This document shows positions 1 through 5,818 of a stretch of DNA of 7,277 nt, one piece after another (position 1 is the first letter of the stretch; every line of letters begins with the position of its first letter). The notes beneath the pieces are model-generated. The model was not told the origin of the DNA. It made no database searches and saw only the letters and a list, made by a program, of their open reading frames with translations. The stretch covers positions 1 through 7,277 of the forward strand of contig MGNX01000008.1 in NCBI GenBank assembly GCA_001796935.1. Direction: 5' to 3'. Source of the stretch: Chloroflexi bacterium RBG_16_60_22 (lineage in GTDB: Bacteria; Chloroflexota; Dehalococcoidia; Dehalococcoidales; RBG-16-60-22). Position numbers and translations under genes: made by a program.

Positions 1-365
1 CCTCCACCCGCGAGGGGTTCGGGCTGGTCATCACCGAGGCCCTCTGGAAGGCCAAACCGGTGATATCGGCCAACGTGGGTGCCATCCCGCTGCAAATCAG
101 GGACGGCGATACCGGCTACTTCTACGAGACCCCGCAGAAAACGGCCCGGCGGGTAATGCACCTGCTGCAAAACCGGCAGGCCGCCGAAGCCCTGGGCCAG
201 CGGGGACGGGCCTACGTCAGCGAGCACTTCCTCCTGCCCGACCGCATCGCCGATTACCTCATGGCGATGGACATGGCCGACGACGGCAACGGGCACCGTG
301 CCATGCCCGCCGACAGCATCATCAGTTTCCACCCCTGGTTCAAGATGAGCAAGCGGAAAAACTAG
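1..365 (+). CDS. GT4-type glycosyltransferase, C-terminal fragment (5' end outside window)
   Basis: The reading frame is open from base 3 and ends at TAG 363-365, leaving about 120 C-terminal residues. It opens with STREGFGLVITEALWKAKPV, which contains the E-x7-E motif (EGFGLVITE) of GT-B fold retaining glycosyltransferases. In that family (GT4, Glycos_transf_1) this motif contacts the nucleotide-sugar donor. The following stretch, PVISANVGAIPLQIRDGDTGYF, matches the usual 'G-x-P-x-x-I-x-D-G-x-x-G' segment that closes the donor site. The last ~35 residues are a polar tail ending in KRKN with no recognisable domain. Donor and acceptor cannot be read from this piece. Trehalose synthase (TreT-like) and other GT4 enzymes share this C-terminal pattern, so a specific name is not justified. 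The GTG at 60 is internal, because homology continues upstream of it to the window edge. No hairpin with a T-tract follows. Confidence 0.85.
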   Translation, partial: STREGFGLVITEALWKAKPVISANVGAIPLQIRDGDTGYFYETPQKTARRVMHLLQNRQAAEALGQRGRAYVSEHFLLPDRIADYLMAMDMADDGNGHRAMPADSIISFHPWFKMSKRKN

Positions 366-368
366 CCG

Positions 369-401
369 CGCCCGTCATGCCTACCACTTCCCTTGACGGC
401 G
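369..401. repeat. imperfect inverted repeat upstream of the phosphofructokinase gene
   Basis: CCGTCA (372-377) pairs with TGACGG (394-399). The pairing extends outward by a few bases if one C is bulged (left CGCCCGTCA 369-377, right TGACGGCG 394-401), with a 16-nt gap. No T-run follows, so it is a poor intrinsic terminator for the glycosyltransferase. It lies immediately upstream of the extended -10 motif, over the -35 region, where an operator or a weak transcript-end hairpin would both be plausible. The function is inference only. Confidence 0.35.
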
Positions 402-410
402 TGATATACT
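402..410 (+). promoter_or_regulatory. candidate extended -10 promoter of the phosphofructokinase-aldolase operon
   Basis: TG at 402-403, one spacer base, then TATACT at 405-410 gives TGATATACT, one mismatch from the sigma-70 extended -10 consensus TGnTATAAT. No good -35 hexamer lies 16-18 bp upstream; the TTGACG at 393-398 is only 6 bp away. A start about 7 bp downstream would be near base 417, leaving a leader of only about 8 nt before the ATG at 425. The same TGnTATACT form appears upstream of argC. Confidence 0.45.
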
Positions 411-424
411 AAAAAGTAACGACC

Positions 425-1579
425 ATGACGACCTTGAGAAAGAGCCGCATCGGGGTGCTGACCGGCGGGGGTGACTGCGCCGGGCTCAACCCTGCCCTGA
501 AATGGGTGGTCAAGACGGCCATGGACGAGCGCCTCGAGTGGGAAAGGGGCGTCCGCTACGAGGTGCTGGGCATCCGCGACGGGTGGAAAGGACTGGTCAA
601 CGTGGACGTGGCCACCTCGGACATGGAGGGGCATATCGTCCACCTGGACCCGGAGGCCGTCCGGACCTGGGACCGCTACGGAGGCACCTTCCTGGGGACC
701 TCCCGGCTGAGCCCCTTCGACCCCAAGAACGATGTCTCCAGGCAGGTCATCGAGAACATCGAAAGGCTGGGGCTGGAAGCGGTCATCGCCATCGGCGGGG
801 ACGGCACCCTGGCCGTCGCCACGCGGCTGGGCCGGGCCGGCGTCAACGTCATCGGTATCCCCAAGACCATCGATAAAGACCTCCCCGGGACCGACTACAC
901 CCTGGGCTACGAGACGGCCCTCAACGTCATCGTTGAAGAGGTTGACCGCCTCCGTACCACGGCCGGCTCCCACAAGCGGATATTCGTGGTGGAGACGATG
1001 GGACGCACCGCCGGCTGGCTGGCCCTGGAGGGCGGGGAGGCCTGCGGCGCCTATATCATCCTGATTCCGGAGTGTGACTTCTCCGTTGACCGCGTCAACG
1101 AGCTGGTCCTGGAGGGCAGAAGGTCCGGCACCCGCTACGAAATCATCGTGGTGGCCGAAGGGGCTAAACCGGAGGGCGGTACGGAAATCGTGAAAAAGAA
1201 CGGCGTTGACAGCTTCGGGAACAAGGCCCTCGGCGGCATCGGCGAGTTCGTCGCCCGGGAAATCGAAAAAGGCACCAAGCTGGAGACACGCAGCGTTACC
1301 CTGAGCCATCTCCAGCGCGGCGGCGCCCCCTGCGCTTACGACCGCCGCATGGGCCGCTACTTCGGCATCGCCGCCGTTGACCTCGTCGTCAACCAGAAGT
1401 ACGGCAACATGGTCTGCCTCTGTAACGGCAAGCTCAGCTACCGCCCGCTGGAAAGCCTGTACGGGAAGCTGAACCTGGTGGACGCCAGAACGCAGTATGA
1501 CACCGACAGGTACAACGGACGCCGCACTATCCTGAGCAATGGCGCTGTGAAAAAGACCGGGCGGGCCAGGCAACAATGA
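425..1579 (+). CDS. 6-phosphofructokinase (PFK family, mixed ATP/PPi signature)
   Basis: This is a 384-residue PfkA-superfamily enzyme that phosphorylates fructose-6-phosphate to fructose-1,6-bisphosphate in the cytosol. Visible motifs in order: donor-binding loop GVLTGGGDCAGLN (10-22), GGDGT (124-128), catalytic PKTIDKD with Asp150 as the presumed base (146-152), MGR (192-194), substrate-binding PE (215-216), VVAEGA (242-247) and HLQRGG with Arg298 (295-300). Family knowledge: Gly in GGDGT (E. coli position 104) favours ATP, while Asp there favours pyrophosphate. Lys in PKTID (E. coli position 124, Gly in classical ATP enzymes) is the pyrophosphate-type residue. This protein has Gly plus Lys, the combination I recall from ATP-using actinobacterial 'group III' enzymes. 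It is longer than the ~320-residue E. coli PfkA, with an extra loop near 37-70 and a C-terminal tail. The ATG at 425 starts just before the conserved N-terminal strand and has no convincing Shine-Dalgarno. Its stop overlaps the aldolase start (ATGA). Confidence 0.93.
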   Translation: MTTLRKSRIGVLTGGGDCAGLNPALKWVVKTAMDERLEWERGVRYEVLGIRDGWKGLVNVDVATSDMEGHIVHLDPEAVRTWDRYGGTFLGTSRLSPFDPKNDVSRQVIENIERLGLEAVIAIGGDGTLAVATRLGRAGVNVIGIPKTIDKDLPGTDYTLGYETALNVIVEEVDRLRTTAGSHKRIFVVETMGRTAGWLALEGGEACGAYIILIPECDFSVDRVNELVLEGRRSGTRYEIIVVAEGAKPEGGTEIVKKNGVDSFGNKALGGIGEFVAREIEKGTKLETRSVTLSHLQRGGAPCAYDRRMGRYFGIAAVDLVVNQKYGNMVCLCNGKLSYRPLESLYGKLNLVDARTQYDTDRYNGRRTILSNGAVKKTGRARQQ

Positions 1580-2844
1580 CCGGGAAGAATAATATCGACA
1601 CGCTGATTGAATCAGCCGTCTTTACCGCCGACCCCCGTACCGGGGAAGAGCGGCAGCGGGCTATCCGTGAGATGGCCCTCAACAGCGGGATTTACCCCGC
1701 CAGTATCCAGGGGCTTTACGATGCCCGCAGCCAGGGTCACTACCATGGCAGGACCGTGCCCGCCATCAACGTCCGCGGCATCACCTACCACGTTGCCCGG
1801 GCGGTCTTCCGCGCCGCCATGAAAGACCGCGTCGGCGCCTTCACCTTCGAGATTGCCCGCTCCGAGATGGGCTACACCATGCAGACGCCGGGAGAGTTCG
1901 CCGCCTGTATCCTGGCGGCCGGCATCCGGGAGGGTTTCCGGGGGCCCGTCTTCATCCAGGCAGACCACACCCAGGTCCGGCGGGCCATGTACCGGAATGA
2001 CCCGGAGAAAGAGCTGAGCGATATCCGGGAGCTGATACGCCGGGCCGTTGTCGCCGGCTTCTACAATATCGACATCGACGCCTCAACGCTGGTGGACATT
2101 GACGAACCGACCCTTCCGGCGCAGCAGGCTAAGAACACGAAAACCACGGCGGAGATGACCCGGTTTATCCGCAGCATCGAGCCCGCCGGCGTTACCATCT
2201 CCGTGGGCGGGGAAATCGGCGAAATCGGCAAGGGCAACAGCACGGTGTCCGACCTCAAGGCCTTCATGGACGGCTACCGTGAGCAGCTGGGGGACATCAA
2301 GGGAATATCCAAAATCAGCGTGCAGACCGGCACGTCCCATGGCGGCGTCGTCCTGCCGGACGGCTCCATCGCCAAAGTCAGCATCGATTTCAATACGCTG
2401 AAAGAGCTCTCCCAGGTGGCCCGGGACGAATACGGCATGGGCGGAGCGGTACAGCACGGCGCCTCAACCCTCCCCGACGAGGCCTTCGACATGTTTCCCA
2501 GGGTTGAAACAGCGGAGGTGCACCTGGCCACCGGCTTCCAGAACATGATTTACGATAGCCCGGCCTTCCCCGGCAAGCTGCTGGAGGCCATATACCGGCA
2601 TATCAACGCCCGGTACCAGAACGAGAAAAAAGAGGGGGAGACCGAGGAGCAATTCCTCTACAAGACACGCAAGAAGGCCTTCGGCGACTTCAAGAAGGAG
2701 CTGTGGCACCTGCCGCAGCCCAGCCACGACCAGATAATGAAAGAGCTGGAAGACCGCTTCTCCCTGATTTTCCACAAGCTCAATGTCGTCAACACCGTCA
2801 ACCTCGTCCGGAGATACATCGGCGACGGCCCCAATCCCGGGTAG
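1576..2844 (+). CDS. class II (zinc-dependent) fructose-bisphosphate aldolase-like protein, long form
   Basis: This 422-residue protein has the TIM-barrel pattern of class II aldolases, which cleave fructose-1,6-bisphosphate to dihydroxyacetone phosphate and glyceraldehyde-3-phosphate. Visible sites: QADH (128-131), with Asp130 as the catalytic acid and His131 as the first zinc ligand; IDIDAS (165-170); GGEIG (211-215), with the acidic residue of the E-[LI]-G motif; TGTSHGG (251-257), with zinc ligand His255 and the phosphate/Na-type loop; and QHGAST (293-298), with zinc ligand His294. All three expected zinc histidines are present, so it is probably active. It is longer than typical E. coli FbaA (~360 residues): about 45 residues precede the barrel, and a charged segment (348-395, rich in K/E) precedes the C-terminal helix. 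The ATG at 1576 overlaps the phosphofructokinase TGA by 4 bp and is preceded only by a weak AGG, which suggests translational coupling. Tagatose-bisphosphate or another ketose-bisphosphate aldolase is possible, but the adjacent phosphofructokinase favours fructose-1,6-bisphosphate. Confidence 0.88.
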   Translation: MTGKNNIDTLIESAVFTADPRTGEERQRAIREMALNSGIYPASIQGLYDARSQGHYHGRTVPAINVRGITYHVARAVFRAAMKDRVGAFTFEIARSEMGYTMQTPGEFAACILAAGIREGFRGPVFIQADHTQVRRAMYRNDPEKELSDIRELIRRAVVAGFYNIDIDASTLVDIDEPTLPAQQAKNTKTTAEMTRFIRSIEPAGVTISVGGEIGEIGKGNSTVSDLKAFMDGYREQLGDIKGISKISVQTGTSHGGVVLPDGSIAKVSIDFNTLKELSQVARDEYGMGGAVQHGASTLPDEAFDMFPRVETAEVHLATGFQNMIYDSPAFPGKLLEAIYRHINARYQNEKKEGETEEQFLYKTRKKAFGDFKKELWHLPQPSHDQIMKELEDRFSLIFHKLNVVNTVNLVRRYIGDGPNPG

Positions 2845-2864
2845 TCCACCCCGGATTTTTCCAT

Positions 2865-2905
2865 AAAAAAGGGCTGGATACTCAGAATATGAACGTATCC
2901 AGCCC
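2865..2905 (-). terminator. intrinsic terminator of the small zinc-ribbon gene (minus strand)
   Basis: A perfect 11-bp stem (GGGCTGGATAC 2871-2881 pairing with GTATCCAGCCC 2895-2905) encloses a 13-nt loop. On the minus strand it is followed directly by six Ts (A6 at 2865-2870), a textbook rho-independent terminator 32 bp after the zinc-ribbon stop codon. On the plus strand the hairpin is followed by CGTTATATGT, which is only mildly T-rich. It may therefore also slow or stop transcripts from the aldolase, whose stop is at 2844, but less efficiently. Confidence 0.88.
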
Positions 2906-2936
2906 CGTTATATGTAAATCCCTTGTTTTACCGGCT

Positions 2937-3077
2937 TCAGCTCTTACCAATTCGGAACATCTTCGTGCCGCAGGTCGGGCATGTACCCTGCGTCGCCGGT
3001 TTGCCATTCTTCATGGTGATGGCTTTAGGATTTCTCACTTCCTTCTTGGCGCGGCATTTCACGCAATATGCTTGCAC
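2937..3077 (-). CDS. 46-residue zinc-ribbon protein (DUF5679-like)
   Basis: On the minus strand, GTG at 3077 opens a 46-codon frame ending at TGA 2937-2939. The product begins MQAYCVKCRAKKEV and ends CPTCGTKMFRIGKS. Two CxxC knuckles (Cys5/Cys8 and Cys33/Cys36), 24 residues apart, form a classic zinc ribbon. The YCVKC...K...CPxCGTxxxRI layout matches the small DUF5679 family as I remember it; its function is unknown. The protein is basic (many Lys/Arg), as in nucleic-acid- or ribosome-associated ribbons, but a role is inference. The start is well fixed: AGGAGG (3085-3090) lies 7 nt upstream of the GTG, and Tyr4-Cys5 follows at once. The gene has its own promoter candidate and terminator, so it appears to be a monocistronic unit inserted between the aldolase and argC. 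No signal peptide or membrane segment is present. Confidence 0.9.
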   Translation of the reverse strand: MQAYCVKCRAKKEVRNPKAITMKNGKPATQGTCPTCGTKMFRIGKS

Positions 3078-3084
3078 AGACTCC

Positions 3085-3090
3085 CCTCCT
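3085..3090 (-). promoter_or_regulatory. strong ribosome-binding site of the zinc-ribbon gene
   Basis: AGGAGG on the minus strand (within AAGGAGGGG) with 7 nt to the GTG at 3077. It is the strongest Shine-Dalgarno in the window and fixes the GTG start. Confidence 0.85.
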
Positions 3091-3112
3091 TCCTTCTGGA
3101 TATTTGCTATAA

Positions 3113-3141
3113 ACAATAACCCATTGTCAGGCTCATGTCAA
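3113..3141 (-). promoter_or_regulatory. sigma-70-type promoter of the zinc-ribbon gene
   Basis: On the minus strand a perfect TTGACA -35 (plus 3136-3141) is followed by exactly 17 bp and a TATTGT -10 (plus 3113-3118; 4 of 6 consensus bases). Transcription would start near 3106, giving a ~29-nt leader that contains the AGGAGG site. A 5-bp inverted repeat (ACAAT-5 nt-ATTGT) overlaps the -10 and could be incidental. Confidence 0.6.
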
Positions 3142-3219
3142 GAGGCTGGCGCGAGTAAAACCGAACTTTTATTGAGCGTGAAATCCTAATTCTATACGTT
3201 TAGCGGAGGACGTGACGGT

Positions 3220-3294
3220 ATGGCGGCCCGCTTTCAGCCTTTGGTCACGGTACTAATTACACGACACTTATGTTATACTTTTTTACGAGATTAG
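3220..3294 (+). CDS. possible 24-residue leader ORF upstream of argC (speculative)
   Basis: An ATG at 3220 preceded by GGAGG (3205-3209, 10 nt spacing) opens a 24-codon frame reading MAARFQPLVTVLITRHLCYTFLRD, stop TAG 3292-3294, 18 bp before argC. Three of the 24 codons encode Arg (4, 15 and 23), which is not a run. Against it: the argC extended -10 candidate lies inside this frame, so a transcript from that promoter would not carry it. A weaker upstream signal (TTGAGC 3172-3177, 15 bp, TATACG 3193-3198) would be needed. No homology is recognised. Confidence 0.2.
   Translation: MAARFQPLVTVLITRHLCYTFLRD
3271..3279 (+). promoter_or_regulatory. candidate extended -10 promoter of argC
   Basis: TG (3271-3272), one base, then TATACT (3274-3279) gives TGTTATACT, one mismatch from the extended -10 consensus. 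No good -35 lies 16-18 bp upstream. A start near 3286 would leave a ~27-nt leader containing the argC ribosome-binding site. The AT-rich block here stands out against the GC-rich genes on either side. No recognisable ARG box (TGAAT-rich palindrome) was found. Confidence 0.5.
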
Positions 3295-3312
3295 AAGAAG
3301 AGGACGCAGAAC

Positions 3313-4338
3313 ATGGCCAGGACCAGAGTGGGCATCATCAACGTGACCGGCTACGCCGGGGTGGAGCTGGCGCGGCTGCTCGGCCGGCACCCGGGGGTCG
3401 AGCTGGCCTCGGTTACCGGGCGCAGCGCCGCCGGGCAAGCCCTGGGCGATGTCTTTCCCCACCTGGCCGGCATTGGCCTGACCATAACCGCCGACCCGGG
3501 AAAGGTGGACCTGGCACTGGTCGCCATGCCCCACAAGGAGAGCACGGCAGCCATCATCCCGCTGCTGGAGAAGGGTGTCAGGGTGGTGGACGTCAGCGCC
3601 GATTTCCGCCTCAACAACCCGGACGATTACCCGAAGTGGTATGGCTTCACCCACCCCACACCGCACCTGCTGGCCGAGGCCGTTTACGGCATCCCCGAGC
3701 TTTACCGGGAAGCGATAAAAAAGGCGCGCCTGGTGGCGAGCACCGGCTGCTACGCGGTAGCCGGTATCCTGGCGCTGGCCCCGGCCGTGAAGGCCGGCAT
3801 CATCGGGCCGGATATCATCATCGATAGCAAGTCCGGCGTCTCCGGGGCGGGCCGCAGCCTCAGCCTGACGACCCATTACTCCGAGGTCAACGAGGACGTC
3901 AGCGCCTACGGCCTGGGCGGGCACCGCCACCTGCCGGAAATCGTCCAGGAGCTGACGAAGCTGCGCCCGGTGCCGGCGCCCGTCATCACCTTCGTGCCCC
4001 ACCTGATACCCATGACGCGGGGCATACTGACCACCGCTTACGCCCCGCTCACCGACGGGAAAAAGGGGCAGGAAGAGCTGTTGACGCTCTACCGCGACTT
4101 CTATCGGGAATCGCCGTTCGTGCGGGTGGTGACGGCGCCGCCCCATACCAAGCACACCTGGGGGAGCAACTACTGCCATATCCACCCCACCCTCGACCCC
4201 CGCACCGGCCGTCTCATCGTTATCAGCGTCATCGATAACCTGGTCAAGGGCGCGGCGGGACAGGCCGTCCAGAACATGAACCTCATGCTCGGGCTGCCGG
4301 AGACCGCCGGCCTCGAGGCCGCGGCGATTTACCCCTGA
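3313..4338 (+). CDS. argC: N-acetyl-gamma-glutamyl-phosphate reductase (ArgC)
   Basis: This 341-residue enzyme catalyses the NADPH-dependent reduction of N-acetylglutamyl-5-phosphate to the semialdehyde, the third step of arginine synthesis. The N-terminal Rossmann segment VGIINVTGYAGVELARLL (6-23) matches the ArgC G-x-T-G-Y-x-G fingerprint, except that the first Gly is Asn10. MPHKES (72-77) and DVSADFRL (93-100) are family hallmarks. The nucleophilic cysteine is Cys146 in STGCY, where most ArgC proteins have NPGCY. SGVSGAGR (174-181), GHRHLPEI with the catalytic-type His (203-210) and FVPHLIPMTRGI (227-238) complete the signature, as does the C-terminal DNLVKGAAGQAVQNMN. Length is typical for the single-domain form. 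The ATG at 3313 is preceded by GAAGAGGA with 8 nt spacing. The gene stands alone, with the zinc-ribbon gene divergent upstream and the pab operon convergent downstream (14-bp gap), so other arg genes are not adjacent on that side. LysY-type activity is less likely given overall resemblance to ArgC. Confidence 0.94.
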   Translation: MARTRVGIINVTGYAGVELARLLGRHPGVELASVTGRSAAGQALGDVFPHLAGIGLTITADPGKVDLALVAMPHKESTAAIIPLLEKGVRVVDVSADFRLNNPDDYPKWYGFTHPTPHLLAEAVYGIPELYREAIKKARLVASTGCYAVAGILALAPAVKAGIIGPDIIIDSKSGVSGAGRSLSLTTHYSEVNEDVSAYGLGGHRHLPEIVQELTKLRPVPAPVITFVPHLIPMTRGILTTAYAPLTDGKKGQEELLTLYRDFYRESPFVRVVTAPPHTKHTWGSNYCHIHPTLDPRTGRLIVISVIDNLVKGAAGQAVQNMNLMLGLPETAGLEAAAIYP

Positions 4339-4352
4339 GCCGGTAAGGGCCG

Positions 4353-5234
4353 TTAGCCCGCGGTCTCCCTCGCCACCATCTCCCGGTAGGCCGCCATCAG
4401 TTTCCGGGTAACGTCTCCCGGCCGCCCCGTGCCGATGGTTATGTCCTTCCCCCCTTCGTCCCGGACCGCCACCAGGGGCATTATTTCCAGGGTGGAAGCG
4501 GTCAGGAAGGCCTCGTCGAAACCGGCCAGTTCGGGCACGCCTATTTCCCGTTGGCTGACGCTGATGCCCAGCGAGGCCGCCAGCCCGAGGACCAGCTCGC
4601 GGGTGATGCCGGGCAGGATGCCGGCCTCCAGCGACGGCGTCACCAGGGCCGCCGCCTTCACGAAGAAGACGTTGCTGGTGCCCCCCTCGGCGATGTGGCC
4701 GCGCTCGTTAAGGAGCAGCGCTTCATCGAAACCCCGCGCCGCGGCTTCACGCCGGGCCAGCACGCTGACCAGGTAACCGGTGGACTTTATCCCGGAGAGC
4801 TGGTACTGGCAGCAGCGCCGCACCGAGGCCACGCTGACCCTGAATCCCTGCTCGTATTTTTCCGGGGGAAAGGGGGTAAAAGGCCGGGCGGTGACCACCA
4901 CGCTGGGCTTTCCCCCGCCGCCCGCCCAGGGGAAGGCTTCCGACTCCCCGTTGGTGACGGTCAGCCGGAGGCGGGCTTCTTCCAGGTTGTTGGCCTTCAA
5001 AGTGTCCCGGCAGGCCCCGGCGAGGTCGATTCCCCCCGGGGAGTCGCCCAGCCCGATGACCTCCGCCGCCTTGAGGAGCCGCCCGATGTGCCGCTCCAGC
5101 GCGAATATCCGGCCGTGGTAGGCGCGCATCGTCTCGAAGAGCCCGTAGCCGTAGAGAAAACCGTGGTCGGCGACGGAAACGCGCGCCTCCGAACGCGGCA
5201 CCAGCGACCCGTTAAGATAAACTACATCGGCCAT
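4353..5234 (-). CDS. pabC: class IV PLP aminotransferase, probable aminodeoxychorismate lyase (PabC)
   Basis: This 293-residue fold-type IV PLP enzyme shows HGFLYGYGLFETMRAYHGR (24-42), the presumed PLP lysine Lys150 in GIKSTGYL (148-155), the cofactor-binding Glu183 in AEGGTSNVFF (182-191), LPGITR (207-212) and LTASTLEIMPL (244-254). These are shared by aminodeoxychorismate lyase, branched-chain aminotransferase (IlvE) and D-amino-acid aminotransferase. Sequence motifs alone do not settle which. The operon with pabB and pabA argues for PabC, which eliminates pyruvate from 4-amino-4-deoxychorismate to give 4-aminobenzoate for folate. The ATG at 5234 lies 2 bp after the pabA stop. Its ribosome-binding site GGGAGG (plus 5240-5245, 5 nt spacing) is inside the last codons of pabA, so coupled translation is likely. 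It is last in the operon and converges on argC with only 14 bp between stops and no clear terminator. Confidence 0.87.
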   Translation of the reverse strand: MADVVYLNGSLVPRSEARVSVADHGFLYGYGLFETMRAYHGRIFALERHIGRLLKAAEVIGLGDSPGGIDLAGACRDTLKANNLEEARLRLTVTNGESEAFPWAGGGGKPSVVVTARPFTPFPPEKYEQGFRVSVASVRRCCQYQLSGIKSTGYLVSVLARREAAARGFDEALLLNERGHIAEGGTSNVFFVKAAALVTPSLEAGILPGITRELVLGLAASLGISVSQREIGVPELAGFDEAFLTASTLEIMPLVAVRDEGGKDITIGTGRPGDVTRKLMAAYREMVARETAG

Positions 5235-5236
5235 CT

Positions 5237-5814
<578 letters not shown>

Positions 5815-5818
<4 letters not shown>

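Noticed and set aside
393..410. TTGACG plus TATACT as a standard -35/-10 pair
   Set aside because: The spacing is only 6 bp, not 16-18, so TTGACG cannot serve as the -35 for this -10.
362..1576. 404-codon open frame on the minus strand
   Set aside because: It lies fully antisense to the phosphofructokinase gene, shows no recognisable motif, and has the composition expected of an antisense frame in GC-rich DNA.
2923..3189. 88-codon plus-strand open frame in the aldolase-argC spacer
   Set aside because: It is antisense to the zinc-ribbon gene, which has motifs, a ribosome-binding site, a promoter and a terminator. The plus-strand frame has no ribosome-binding site or motif.
3270..3827. 185-codon plus-strand frame overlapping the start of argC
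   Set aside because: It is an out-of-frame shadow of argC with an Arg/Gly/Pro-rich product and no motifs.
4347..4359. GGGC-5 nt-GCCC hairpin between argC and pabC stops
   Set aside because: The stem is only 4 bp with no T-run on either strand, too weak to call a terminator.
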